From NCBI GenBank assembly GCA_051954695.1, contig JBQCHL010000026.1, positions 1 to 64,000 on the forward strand: DNA of 64,000 nt, given 5' to 3'. Shown piece after piece: positions 35,092-44,300 of this stretch. How positions within the stretch are numbered: position 1 is the first letter of the stretch; every line of letters begins with the position of its first letter. The notes beneath the pieces were generated by a model. It had not been told where the DNA came from. It did not search any database and saw nothing but the letters and a program-made list of their open reading frames with translations. The DNA is from Terrimonas_A sp051954695. Lineage in GTDB: Bacteria > Bacteroidota > Bacteroidia > Chitinophagales > Chitinophagaceae. Made by a program: the position numbers and the translations under genes.

Positions 35092-36729
35092 ATGACCAGA
35101 TTTTTTATCCGGGCCTGCGGCCTGATCTTCTTCTTGTTTATTTCAATCATTCTGACTGCACAGCCTGCAGGCAAAAAAACATTTGATATCCGCGACTATG
35201 GTGCCATAGGTGATGGCCATACCGATGATGCGCCGGCAATACAGAAAGCGATCGATGACTGCGCGGCCAACGGTGGTGGAAGGGTGGTCCTGGATAAAGG
35301 CACATTTATGAGTTCAGGCATTCATTTCAAAAGTAATGTTGAATTATACCTGACGGTAAGCGCCCAGTTGATAGGCTCTCTTGAGGTGGATAAGTACAGC
35401 CGGGATGAAAAGTTCGCTTTCAAACATATTATACGGTCATTGATCTATGCTGCCGACTGTGAGAACATTGCCATTACCGGGGCAGGCAAGATAGATGGCC
35501 GTGGAGACCTGATCAAAGTAGCCAATGACAACGACCGGCCTGACCTGATCGTATTGCATGGTTGTAAGGATGTCCGGATACAGGATGTATTTATCACGAA
35601 CTCTAAAATGTTTGCTGTGTTCATCCTGCAATGCCAGCGCGTCCGGATAGATGGCGTAAAACTGGAAAATCTCAAGAATGCCAACAATGATGGCTTTGAT
35701 ATTGACGGCTCGCGGGACGTTTTTATTTCAAACACCAATATCCATTCTATTGATGACTGTATTGCGTTCAAAGCAAGCAGCCGGACAGAACCTTGTTCCA
35801 ATATTGTTATTACCAATTGCATTCTTAGTTCCCGCTGTGCTGCCATCCGTGTAGGGCCTGATGCGCTGGCTGATATCGAGAATATCACTGTTACGAATTG
35901 TATTATCCGCAATACCGGTTTGAATGGTATCAAGATCCAGGAATCGATGGGGGCAAAGGCAAGGAATATGACGTTTTCCAATATAGTAATGGAAAATGTA
36001 AAAGGCCCTATCTCTGTCAGGCTGTCGGGATGGGCGGCAGGTCCTTACACGGATTCATGGGTTTCGTTTAACGACAGCAACTGGCAAAAAGGAAACCTGG
36101 AAAATATACTTTTTGATAATATCCGCGCTACAGTTCCCTTAATGCTCGAAATGAAACCGGAGTTTGCGGTTTCACCTCCGGGCTGGCTGAATATTACAAA
36201 ACTGAATGTCGGCATTTCCATTACCGGCACTTCGAAAACGCGTCCAAAGGGCATTTCATTTAGCAATATAGACATTACCTTTCATGGGGGTGGCACAGCC
36301 GAACAGGCCGCCAGGCGCAATGTTCCTGACCTTGAACGGGATTATCCTGAAATGTATATGTTTGGAGAACTGCCAGCCTATGGTCTTTACATGCATCATG
36401 TGAGCGGGGTGGTACTTGACAATGTGACTTTCCGGCTTGAACACGAGGATCTTCGGCCCGCTATTGTTTGTGATGATGTGGATGATCTTGAACTGGCAGG
36501 ATTTAAAGCTGCAGGAAGTAAAAATGCTGAATCATTGATCCGGCTGGAAAACAGTTCCAATATTTTTATCCGCGGATCAAGGCCTCTCAATGCCATCGGT
36601 ACTTTTTTGCGAGTTGAAGGTGCCCGCAGCAATGATATCAGGTTGTCCGGGAATAAACTGAACCTTGCCAGGAAGCAGGTGGAAACTGCCGCAGGCGCCG
36701 GTACTTCTGCAGTGATATCGGATAAATAG
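35092..36729 (+). CDS. GH28-like right-handed beta-helix protein (exported)
   Basis: A 545-residue exported protein. After a signal peptide it has the GH28/pectate-lyase-3 start FDIRDYGAIGDGHTDDAPAIQKAI, then beta-helix coils. The catalytic acidic residues of GH28 are present: Asp200 in NNDGFDID and Asp221-Asp222 in SIDDCIAF. The usual GHG His is missing (here SSRCAAIRVG), and the RIK motif reads GIK. It may therefore be a GH28 of altered specificity or a lyase; the substrate is unknown. It follows the LamG/GH5 gene by 19 bp. Confidence 0.83.
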   Translation: MTRFFIRACGLIFFLFISIILTAQPAGKKTFDIRDYGAIGDGHTDDAPAIQKAIDDCAANGGGRVVLDKGTFMSSGIHFKSNVELYLTVSAQLIGSLEVDKYSRDEKFAFKHIIRSLIYAADCENIAITGAGKIDGRGDLIKVANDNDRPDLIVLHGCKDVRIQDVFITNSKMFAVFILQCQRVRIDGVKLENLKNANNDGFDIDGSRDVFISNTNIHSIDDCIAFKASSRTEPCSNIVITNCILSSRCAAIRVGPDALADIENITVTNCIIRNTGLNGIKIQESMGAKARNMTFSNIVMENVKGPISVRLSGWAAGPYTDSWVSFNDSNWQKGNLENILFDNIRATVPLMLEMKPEFAVSPPGWLNITKLNVGISITGTSKTRPKGISFSNIDITFHGGGTAEQAARRNVPDLERDYPEMYMFGELPAYGLYMHHVSGVVLDNVTFRLEHEDLRPAIVCDDVDDLELAGFKAAGSKNAESLIRLENSSNIFIRGSRPLNAIGTFLRVEGARSNDIRLSGNKLNLARKQVETAAGAGTSAVISDK

Positions 36730-36942
36730 GAAAATGTATCAACCATCCATACGGACCGTGAACGGATTGATAATGAAATACTCTTATCCTGATCTTGGAG
36801 AACAAATTCAGATGAAACCGACGGTTAATAAACTAAAATAACAGGACAAGATCATGATATTTCAGGGATAGCTTTTCTCCTAATTTTAAGAATCAGAACG
36901 ATTTATAAAAACGAACTGTTGAGAGCATCTAAATTATATAGT

Positions 36943-39114
36943 ATGTTGACCAGAAGCTGCCATTTTTTCCTTTTTTTATTGTTGATCCCCTTTATTCAAT
37001 CCTGTACCTCTTCTGAATCCAATACAGAATACAGCCAGTGGAGAGTCGCTAACGGCACAAAAGCTGCTACACATTATTCTTCGCTTGAAGAGATCGATAC
37101 ATCCAATGTTACCAAACTGGAAGTTGCCTGGATCTATCATTCTGAAAATGGCGATACCACGAAGAATGGCCCGATGGAATGCAATCCGATCATTGTTGAC
37201 AATGTAATGTATGGTGTTTCGCCCAAGCTTAAATTATTTGCCGTTGATGCAGCTACAGGTAAAGAAAAATGGCATTTCGATCCTGCTGATTCCACAGTAA
37301 ATAAAACATGGCCCAGAAGAAGCGTGAACATGAACAGGGGGGTAGCTTACTGGGAAGATGGAGATGATAAACGTATTATTTATACTGTAGGTTCAGTGGC
37401 TTTTGCGGTGAATGCTGTTACAGGAGCCTTGATCCCCGGTTTTGGAACAGATGGCGGCATCAACCTGAATATCGGCCTGGGCAGGGATGAAAAGACCGTC
37501 TTTGTTTCGCCCACTTCGCCCGTAATGATCTATAAAGACCTGTTCTTTTTAAGCGGACTTGTCGGCGATGAAAGTCCAGGTCATATCCGCGCCTTTGATG
37601 TAAGGACCGGCCAGCAAAAATGGATATTCCATACCGTTCCCTATCCCGGTGAAGCAGGTTATGAAACCTGGGAAGACACAACCGCTTATAAATACATGGG
37701 TTCTACCAATAGCTGGGCGGGATTCAGCCTGGATGAAAAAAGAGGCATCCTGTTTGCCCCAACCGGAAACCCTACAAATGATTTTTATGGCGGTCAGCGT
37801 TTAGGTCAGGGTTTATATGGCAATTGCCTGCTTGCACTTGATGCTGAAACCGGCAAACTGCTCTGGCATTTTCAAACTGTGCATCATGATGTATGGGATA
37901 TGGATATTCCAACACCTCCGGCACTTGTTACTGTAGAGCGTGATGGTAAAAAAATAGATGCGGTGGCGCAAACCACCAAGACCGGTTTTGTTTTCATGTT
38001 CGAACGTGAAACCGGTAAACCTATTTTTCCAATTGAAGAAAGACCTGCACCTACCAATACGGATATACGTGGTGAAAAACTCTGGCCAACACAACCGGCT
38101 CCTTCATTACCCCATCCCTTTGTTCGCCAGGAAATGACAGAAGCAGATCTGAACACACTGGTGCCCGATTCTTCATACCAGGATATAAAAGCACGGTTCA
38201 AAACTTATCGCTCAGAAAAAATGTTTACACCGCCCACTGTTCAGGGAACGGTCATTCTTCCCGGATATGACGGCGGTGGTGAATGGGGCGGCCCTTCAGT
38301 GGACCCTACCACTAACATTCTTTATGTAAACGCCAATGAGATGGCATGGGTGTTGAATCTTGTGGAAAATAAACCGGTACAGGAAAAACCAAAAACAAAT
38401 CTTGAAGCAGGCATGAGTTTATACAGGCAATATTGCATGGGCTGTCATGGACCTGAGCGTTTAGGTGCAGGCGATTATCCTTCATTGATAGGCGTTGAAA
38501 AGAAATACTCTTTCGGTCAGTTCCATGATCTCGTTACTTCAGGAAGAAGAATGATGCCAGGTTTTAATAACCTGACGAAAGAGCAAAAGCAAGCTATCGG
38601 TTCTTTTGTTCTTGGCAATAAAGCAGAACAGGGGAAGACTTACAACGGCCCTGCTGAAAAAACAGATGGCCCTCCCAAAGCATTGTATGGGTTTACTGGT
38701 TACAATAAGTTTTTAACCAAAGAAGGTTATCCGGCATTGAGCCCGCCATGGGGAACACTGAATGCCATCAACCTTAATACAGGGGAATTGGTATGGAAAA
38801 TTCCCCTTGGAGAATTTGAAGAATTGAAAGCGAAGGGCGTTCCACCTACAGGCCGTGAGAATTATGGAGGCTCAGTAGTAACTGCCGGCGGCTTATTATT
38901 CATAGGAGCATCGGCTGATGGAAAATTCAGGGCTATTAATAAACGCACAGGAAAAATATTATGGGAAGTGGACCTGCCTGCTCCGGGTGTAGCTACTCCT
39001 TCGGTTTATTCGGTCAATGGAAAGCAATATGTAGTGATCGCTTGTGGCGGATCAAAATGGGGTGGAAAATCGAGCGATGCCTATGTTGCTTTTGCATTAC
39101 CTTCTTCGAAGTAA
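36943..39114 (+). CDS. PQQ-dependent dehydrogenase with inserted cytochrome c domain
   Basis: This exported enzyme oxidises a sugar or alcohol with pyrroloquinoline quinone, passing electrons to a haem. The 723-residue product has a lipoprotein signal (FIQSC), then quinoprotein beta-propeller repeats (LFAVDAATGKEKWHF, LLALDAETGKLLWHF). A c-type haem site CMGCH at residues 498-502, with a likely axial Met in MMPGF, is inserted before the last propeller blades (LNAINLNTGELVWKI). The ATG at 36943 is used; a TTG at 36919 is not. It precedes the SMP-30 lactonase by 15 bp, which suggests a lactone product (inference). No pqq biosynthesis genes are in the window. Confidence 0.88.
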   Translation: MLTRSCHFFLFLLLIPFIQSCTSSESNTEYSQWRVANGTKAATHYSSLEEIDTSNVTKLEVAWIYHSENGDTTKNGPMECNPIIVDNVMYGVSPKLKLFAVDAATGKEKWHFDPADSTVNKTWPRRSVNMNRGVAYWEDGDDKRIIYTVGSVAFAVNAVTGALIPGFGTDGGINLNIGLGRDEKTVFVSPTSPVMIYKDLFFLSGLVGDESPGHIRAFDVRTGQQKWIFHTVPYPGEAGYETWEDTTAYKYMGSTNSWAGFSLDEKRGILFAPTGNPTNDFYGGQRLGQGLYGNCLLALDAETGKLLWHFQTVHHDVWDMDIPTPPALVTVERDGKKIDAVAQTTKTGFVFMFERETGKPIFPIEERPAPTNTDIRGEKLWPTQPAPSLPHPFVRQEMTEADLNTLVPDSSYQDIKARFKTYRSEKMFTPPTVQGTVILPGYDGGGEWGGPSVDPTTNILYVNANEMAWVLNLVENKPVQEKPKTNLEAGMSLYRQYCMGCHGPERLGAGDYPSLIGVEKKYSFGQFHDLVTSGRRMMPGFNNLTKEQKQAIGSFVLGNKAEQGKTYNGPAEKTDGPPKALYGFTGYNKFLTKEGYPALSPPWGTLNAINLNTGELVWKIPLGEFEELKAKGVPPTGRENYGGSVVTAGGLLFIGASADGKFRAINKRTGKILWEVDLPAPGVATPSVYSVNGKQYVVIACGGSKWGGKSSDAYVAFALPSSK

Positions 39115-39129
39115 AGATGCAGATGATTT

Positions 39130-40023
39130 ATGCGTGTAAATCATGAAATATATAATGCTGCCGTATTAGAACCTCTGTCCGCAATACTGGGTGAAAGCCC
39201 TGTATGGCATCCCCAACGACAGACCTGCTTTTGGGTGGATATAGAAAGCTGCAGGATCTATGAATATGGTTGGAAAAATAAAATGCTGAAGAAGCATGAT
39301 CTAAAACAACGGGTGTCGCTGGTCGTTCCTTCTGTTGATGGTCAACTGATAATAGCATTACAGGGTGGTGTCGCACGTTTCCATCCTGATACTGGTGAGC
39401 TTACTTGGATCACCGATATGGGATTGGACTGGACTGACCATCGCTGCAATGACGGGGCTTGCGACAGTAAAGGCAGATTATGGGTTGGCACGATGGAACT
39501 GGATTGCAGGGAAAACGATGGAGATGTTTATTGCCTTGAAAAGAATGAGCCATTGAAGAAAAAGATCGAACAGGTTTCTATATCGAATGGAATGGCCTGG
39601 TCGGCAGATAACAGGTTCTTGTATTATACGGACAGTCTCACCCGACAGGTAGTTTCTTATCATTTTGATGAAGTGTCGGGAAGTATTTCATTTGACAGGA
39701 TTGCGGTACAGATACCTCAGGAGCTTGGTCTCCCGGATGGAATAACTATGGATGAGGAAGGTGCTTTATGGATAGCCCTTTGGGGCGGGTCAGGGGTATC
39801 GCGATGGGATCTTTCATCAGGAAAAATGATAGGATTTGTTGAGCTGCCGGCGCCGCAGGTATCATCCTGTGCGTTTGCAGGTGATAAGCTGGACCATTTG
39901 GTGATCACAACGGCTAGAAAAGGAATGAGTGCAGCAGATTTAGCGCTCTATCCCGGGAGCGGACACATTTTTATTGTCAGACCAGGCGTCAGGGGATTAC
40001 CTGCATTCACCTGCGGTTTTTAA
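39130..40023 (+). CDS. SMP-30/gluconolactonase/LRE-family lactonase
   Basis: SMP-30 family enzymes hydrolyse sugar lactones to aldonic acids using a divalent metal. The 297-residue beta-propeller shows the metal ligands Glu in LGESPVWHP, Asn in VSISNGMAWS and Asp in GLPDGITMD. No signal peptide is present, so it is probably cytosolic. The upstream PQQ dehydrogenase and downstream IlvD/Edd dehydratase fit a lactone-opening step between them. The dehydratase start is placed 13 bp after its stop codon. Confidence 0.9.
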   Translation: MRVNHEIYNAAVLEPLSAILGESPVWHPQRQTCFWVDIESCRIYEYGWKNKMLKKHDLKQRVSLVVPSVDGQLIIALQGGVARFHPDTGELTWITDMGLDWTDHRCNDGACDSKGRLWVGTMELDCRENDGDVYCLEKNEPLKKKIEQVSISNGMAWSADNRFLYYTDSLTRQVVSYHFDEVSGSISFDRIAVQIPQELGLPDGITMDEEGALWIALWGGSGVSRWDLSSGKMIGFVELPAPQVSSCAFAGDKLDHLVITTARKGMSAADLALYPGSGHIFIVRPGVRGLPAFTCGF

Positions 40024-40036
40024 AAAAAAGAGAAGG

Positions 40037-41749
40037 ATGAAAAAATCATTAAGAAGTCAGGAATGGTTTGGAAAAAAAGGAAAAGACGGGTTTATATACA
40101 GGGCCTGGATGAAAAACCAGGGGATCCCTTCTTACGAGTTTGAAGGGAAGCCGGTCATCGGCATTTGCAATACCTGGTCGGAATTGACACCCTGCAATGC
40201 ACACTTCAGAGAACTTGCTGAATCAGTGAAAAGAGGTGTGCTGGAAGCCGGAGGTTTTCCTGTTGAGTTTCCTGTGATGTCTCTTGGCGAAACGCTGATC
40301 AAACCAACAGCGATGCTATATCGCAATCTTGTCAGCATGGATGTGGAAGAATCGATCCGCTGCAATCCTATAGACGGTGTTGTATTGCTTTGCGGCTGTG
40401 ATAAAACAACGCCTGCCCTGGTGATGGGTGCCTGCAGTGTTGACATACCCACTATTGTTGTATCTGGCGGGCCGATGCTGACCGGGAAATACAAAGGAAA
40501 AGATATTGGTACCAGCGATCTCTGGAGATTTACTGATGATCTGCGGTCTGAAGTAATGTCTGAGCAGGAATTTAAAGCAGCAGAAGCAGGCATGTGCAGA
40601 AGCAAAGGCCACTGCGCTGTGATGGGAACAGCATCATCTATGGCTTGTATGGTTGAAGCGCTGGGTTTATCTCTTAGTGAAAATGCTGCTATACCGGCGG
40701 TTGATTCAAACCGTAAAGTATTGGCACAACTATCAGGCAGCCGGATCGTTCAGATGGTAAGGGAAGATATCAAGCCTTCCGATATTCTTACCCGGCAGGC
40801 TTTCGAGAATGCCATAAAAGTGAATGCAGCAATAGGTGGTTCAACCAATTTTGTCATTCACCTGCTTGCCATCGCCGGCAGGATCGGTATTCCCCTGGAC
40901 ATAGATGATTTCGATAAATTCTCAGCATCTATACCCCTTATCGCCAATCTGCAACCATCAGGCAAGTATTTTATGGAAGATCTTTACTATGCCGGCGGAC
41001 TTCCTGCGCTAATGAAAGAAATGCTGCCATTGCTTCATGGCGATTGTAAAACAGTATCCGGTTTAACGATCCGTGAAAGTGTACAGCATGCAGAGGCAAT
41101 CAATCCTGAAGTGATCGCACAGATTGAAAAGCCATTCAATGTTCATTCCGGCGTAGTAGTGCTCAAAGGAAATCTTTGTGAGAACGGAGCTATTATAAAA
41201 CCATCTGCTGCGAGTCCGAAACTGATGCTGCATACAGGAAGGGCAGTTGTATTTGAAAACATCGAAGATTACAAGAACCGGATAGATAATCCTGCACTTG
41301 AGGTGGATGAAGATAGTGTGCTGGTATTAAAAAACGTGGGACCGAAAGGTTATCCCGGTATGCCCGAAGTCGGCAATATGGGCATACCCAAAAAATTACT
41401 GGCAAAAGGAATTACAGATATGGTCCGCATTTCTGACGGGCGGATGAGCGGCACAGGCTTCGGTACAGTAGTGCTGCATGTTTCCCCGGAATCGGCTTCA
41501 GGTGGCAATTTTGCCCTTATAAAAGATGGTGACCTGATACAACTGGATGTGCCTGGCCGCACATTGAATTTACTGGTAGGGCCAGAGGAAATGGCTAAGA
41601 GGAAAGCTGCCTGGCAATTATCTGCAGGCAATATTAACAGGGGATATGTAAGTTTATACATTAATCATGTGGAACAGGCACACCTGGGAGCGGATTTCGA
41701 TTTTCTGAAAGGTGGCTCAGGAAGTGTTGTATCAAGGGATTCCCATTAA
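40037..41749 (+). CDS. IlvD/Edd-family sugar acid dehydratase
   Basis: Enzymes of this family dehydrate sugar acids to 2-keto-3-deoxy acids using an Fe-S cluster. The 570-residue protein has the family signatures GICNTWSELTPCN, LCGCDKTTPA and GMCRSKGHCAVMGTASSMA (Cys ligands of the cluster), and VGPKGYPGMPE plus SDGRMSGT at the C-terminal end. The GMCxSKGHC form points to sugar-acid (arabonate/xylonate-type) dehydratases rather than IlvD itself. The start at 40037 follows an AGAAGG ribosome site; an earlier GTG at 39974 overlaps the SMP-30 gene. The next SDR gene starts 11 bp after it. Confidence 0.92.
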   Translation: MKKSLRSQEWFGKKGKDGFIYRAWMKNQGIPSYEFEGKPVIGICNTWSELTPCNAHFRELAESVKRGVLEAGGFPVEFPVMSLGETLIKPTAMLYRNLVSMDVEESIRCNPIDGVVLLCGCDKTTPALVMGACSVDIPTIVVSGGPMLTGKYKGKDIGTSDLWRFTDDLRSEVMSEQEFKAAEAGMCRSKGHCAVMGTASSMACMVEALGLSLSENAAIPAVDSNRKVLAQLSGSRIVQMVREDIKPSDILTRQAFENAIKVNAAIGGSTNFVIHLLAIAGRIGIPLDIDDFDKFSASIPLIANLQPSGKYFMEDLYYAGGLPALMKEMLPLLHGDCKTVSGLTIRESVQHAEAINPEVIAQIEKPFNVHSGVVVLKGNLCENGAIIKPSAASPKLMLHTGRAVVFENIEDYKNRIDNPALEVDEDSVLVLKNVGPKGYPGMPEVGNMGIPKKLLAKGITDMVRISDGRMSGTGFGTVVLHVSPESASGGNFALIKDGDLIQLDVPGRTLNLLVGPEEMAKRKAAWQLSAGNINRGYVSLYINHVEQAHLGADFDFLKGGSGSVVSRDSH

Positions 41750-41759
41750 AACGAATGAA

Positions 41760-42527
41760 ATGGAACAAAAGGAATTTGATAAGAAAGTAGCCATCGTAAC
41801 AGGAGCAGGCCAGGGCATAGGACTTGAAATAGCAAGACAACTGGCACTGCAGGGTGCATCGGTTGTATTGAATGACCTTGATCACGATCTGGCAGAACAG
41901 GGGGCGCGCGGTATCCGCAATGAAAAAGAGAATTGTATCGCCTGCGCGGGCGATTCAGGTGATACCGGCTTCATAAAAAAGATGATGCGACAAACAGTTA
42001 AAGAATTCGGCCGTCTTGATATAGCGATTGCTAATGCTGGCATCACTTTGTTTGGAGATTTTCTCGAATATCCTGAAAGCGCATTCAATAATGTGCTGCG
42101 TGTAAACCTTGGTGGATCATTCTTTCTTTCACAGGCAGCAGCCAGGCAAATGAAAGAACAGGGAAGTGGCGGATCGATCCTCTTCACTTCTTCTGTTACA
42201 GGCCATCAGGCGCATAAAAATCTTGCAGCTTATGGTATGACCAAAGCAGCGCTGGAAATGCTTGCAAGGAACCTGGTGATAGAACTTTCGGGCAGCCGCA
42301 TCAATATAAATTGTATAGCTCCTGGCGCCACACTAACTGAGAGAACACAACATGACCCGGATTATGCAGGCACCTGGTCGCGCATCACACCAATGGGAAG
42401 ACCGGCCACTACTGCTGATATTGCCAACGCTGCTCTTTTTTTGGTGAGCGACCGTGCAAAGCATATCACGGGACAAAGCCTGATCATTGACGGCGGCTGG
42501 ACCTGTATCAGTCCTTCTCCTTTTTAA
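41760..42527 (+). CDS. SDR-family oxidoreductase (candidate sugar dehydrogenase)
   Basis: A 255-residue short-chain dehydrogenase with the NAD(P) motif VTGAGQGIGLEIA, the NAG motif in IANAGITLFG, the catalytic YGMTK and downstream PGATLTERT, GRPATTADIAN and IIDGGWTC. The Asp in LNDLDHDL after the second strand suggests NAD preference. It lies in the sugar-acid run between the dehydratase and a TIM-barrel lipoprotein. It may oxidise the free sugar to its lactone, acting before SMP-30, or another hydroxyl. The start at 41760 is used; an out-of-frame ATG lies 5 bp before it. Confidence 0.88.
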   Translation: MEQKEFDKKVAIVTGAGQGIGLEIARQLALQGASVVLNDLDHDLAEQGARGIRNEKENCIACAGDSGDTGFIKKMMRQTVKEFGRLDIAIANAGITLFGDFLEYPESAFNNVLRVNLGGSFFLSQAAARQMKEQGSGGSILFTSSVTGHQAHKNLAAYGMTKAALEMLARNLVIELSGSRININCIAPGATLTERTQHDPDYAGTWSRITPMGRPATTADIANAALFLVSDRAKHITGQSLIIDGGWTCISPSPF

Positions 42528-42559
42528 TATTATTTATCCGATCACGTTAAACTGAAAAA

Positions 42560-43414
42560 ATGAAAATACTTATTACCTGTTCAGCATGGCTGCTCCTTTT
42601 AACAGCCTGTAATAACAACCAGGCAAAGACCGGCGAAGCAACTGCTGACGCAGCGGGTAACGCCGGATGGAAAACCGGGGTAGCTCTCTATTCTTTTCAC
42701 CAGCTTCCCTATAGTGTTGCTATAGAAAAAGTGGACAGCGCTGATATCCGGTATGTGGAAGGATTTTCTTTTTATAAGCTGGGGAATGAATACAAAGACA
42801 CTACAATGGGCGATCTTTCTCCGGAAGCAATACAGAAAATGAAAGAGGGAATGAAAAACCGCGATATACAAATGGTTTCAATGTATGTGGCGGGAGGCAA
42901 TAATGTGGACGAATGGAAAAGAACCTTCGACCTTGCAAAAGCCTTCAATCTTGAATTTGTTACCTCTGAGCCGCCAAAAGAACAGTGGGACATGGTCGAC
43001 AGCCTTGCCGGTGTATATAATATAAAGGTTGCCCTGCATAATCACTGGAAAGAGATCAGTATCTACTGGCATCCGGACTCTGTGCTTGCTGCTGTAAAAT
43101 CCCACCCGAATTTTGGAGCTTGTGCAGATGTGGGGCATTGGGTCAGAAGTGGGCTGGAGCCATCCGAATGCCTGAAAAAGCTGGAAGGTCATATCCTGGG
43201 AATGCATCTGAAAGATGTCGATTCCCTGGGCGTTAAAGATGCAAGGGATATGAATGTTGGAACAGGTGTGATTGATTTTAATAAAGTTGTGGCTGAACTG
43301 AAGCGCCAGCAATACAAGGGTATGATCTACGTGGAATGTGAACATAATTTTGATAATAATCTGCCTGATATCAGGCAATCACTTGAATATTTCAACAAGT
43401 TAAGTGCCCGGTAA
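42560..43414 (+). CDS. Exported lipoprotein sugar phosphate isomerase/epimerase-like (TIM barrel)
   Basis: A 284-residue protein of the xylose isomerase-like AP-endonuclease-2 superfamily. It carries a lipoprotein signal (MKILITCSAWLLLLTACNN), unlike its cytosolic relatives. Metal-binding candidates are visible in VALHNHWK, CADVGHWVRSG, GMHLKDVD and YVECEHNF. Such proteins often act on free or oxidised sugars at the cell envelope; here the substrate is unknown. It resembles in superfamily, but not in length, the C-terminal domain of the protein at 31296 and the protein at 53464. It lies between two SDR genes. Confidence 0.82.
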   Translation: MKILITCSAWLLLLTACNNNQAKTGEATADAAGNAGWKTGVALYSFHQLPYSVAIEKVDSADIRYVEGFSFYKLGNEYKDTTMGDLSPEAIQKMKEGMKNRDIQMVSMYVAGGNNVDEWKRTFDLAKAFNLEFVTSEPPKEQWDMVDSLAGVYNIKVALHNHWKEISIYWHPDSVLAAVKSHPNFGACADVGHWVRSGLEPSECLKKLEGHILGMHLKDVDSLGVKDARDMNVGTGVIDFNKVVAELKRQQYKGMIYVECEHNFDNNLPDIRQSLEYFNKLSAR

Positions 43415-43461
43415 TCGACAGGGGCATGCCAGTAGGCACGTAAAAAATTTCATCATATTGT

Positions 43462-44235
43462 ATGTTTAGTTTGAAAGATAAAACTGCTGTCATCACAGGA
43501 GGTGGCAGTGGTATAGGGAAAGCTATGTCGGTACTTTTTGCAAAGCAGGGCGCCGATGTATTTATTCTTGATATTGATGATAATGGAGCTCTTGAAACAG
43601 TCGGGTCCATTTTACAGGGAAGCGGTAAGGCCGCGTATAAAAAGTGCAGCGTTTCTGTAAAAGAAGAAGTAGATGCTGTAATACAGCAGATCGGGTCTGA
43701 AAAGGGCAGGATCGATATCGTGGTCAACAATGCTGGCATAGCGCACATTGGCAATGCGGAAAACACGGGGCCGGCTGATATGGAAAAACTGATCGCAGTA
43801 AATATAAAAGGAGTATATCATGTTTTGCAGGCAACCCTTCCTTTCATGAAAGAACACGGAGGCGTGGTGTTGAACCTTTCTTCCATAGCGGCCATGGTAG
43901 GGCTTGCAGACCGGTTTGCGTATAGCATGACAAAAGGTGCCGTTGCTGCCATGACCCTGTCGTTTGCCAAGGATTATATGGCACATAATATCCGCTGCAA
44001 CTGTATTGCGCCAGCGCGTGTGCATACACCATTTGTAGATGGGTTTCTCAAAAAAAATTATCCTGGGCAGGAAGAAGAAATGTTCAGGAAGCTTTCAGCT
44101 ACCCAACCCATTGGCCGCATGGCAAAACCTGAAGAGATCGCTGCTCTCGCACTCTATCTCTGTTCGGATGAAGCTTCATTCATTACAGGGTGCAATTACC
44201 CGATCGACGGAGGGTTTACGACCTTGAATAGCTAG
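43462..44235 (+). CDS. SDR-family oxidoreductase, 2-keto-3-deoxy sugar acid dehydrogenase-like
   Basis: A 257-residue short-chain dehydrogenase. It shows ITGGGSGIGKAMS for cofactor binding, VVNNAGIAHIG, the catalytic Tyr-Lys in FAYSMTKGAV, and CIAPARVHTPFVDGF followed by GRMAKPEEIA and YPIDGGF. The RVHTPFVDGFLKKNYPG stretch resembles 2-keto-3-deoxy-L-fuconate/rhamnonate 4-dehydrogenases (recognition by eye). Its place 65 bp before the FAH-family hydrolase supports that role: it would make the 2,4-diketo acid that the hydrolase cleaves. The exact sugar chain length is not visible. Confidence 0.85.
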   Translation: MFSLKDKTAVITGGGSGIGKAMSVLFAKQGADVFILDIDDNGALETVGSILQGSGKAAYKKCSVSVKEEVDAVIQQIGSEKGRIDIVVNNAGIAHIGNAENTGPADMEKLIAVNIKGVYHVLQATLPFMKEHGGVVLNLSSIAAMVGLADRFAYSMTKGAVAAMTLSFAKDYMAHNIRCNCIAPARVHTPFVDGFLKKNYPGQEEEMFRKLSATQPIGRMAKPEEIAALALYLCSDEASFITGCNYPIDGGFTTLNS

Positions 44236-44300
44236 AAAAGAGGGGGCCGAAATGTTTTAACAGACAAAATATTTTAATTGTACATTTTAAAAATCATGTT

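Noticed and set aside
39974..40036. Extra N-terminus for the IlvD/Edd dehydratase from a GTG
   Set aside because: It overlaps the SMP-30 gene end, and the ATG at 40037 has a ribosome site and gives the normal family start.
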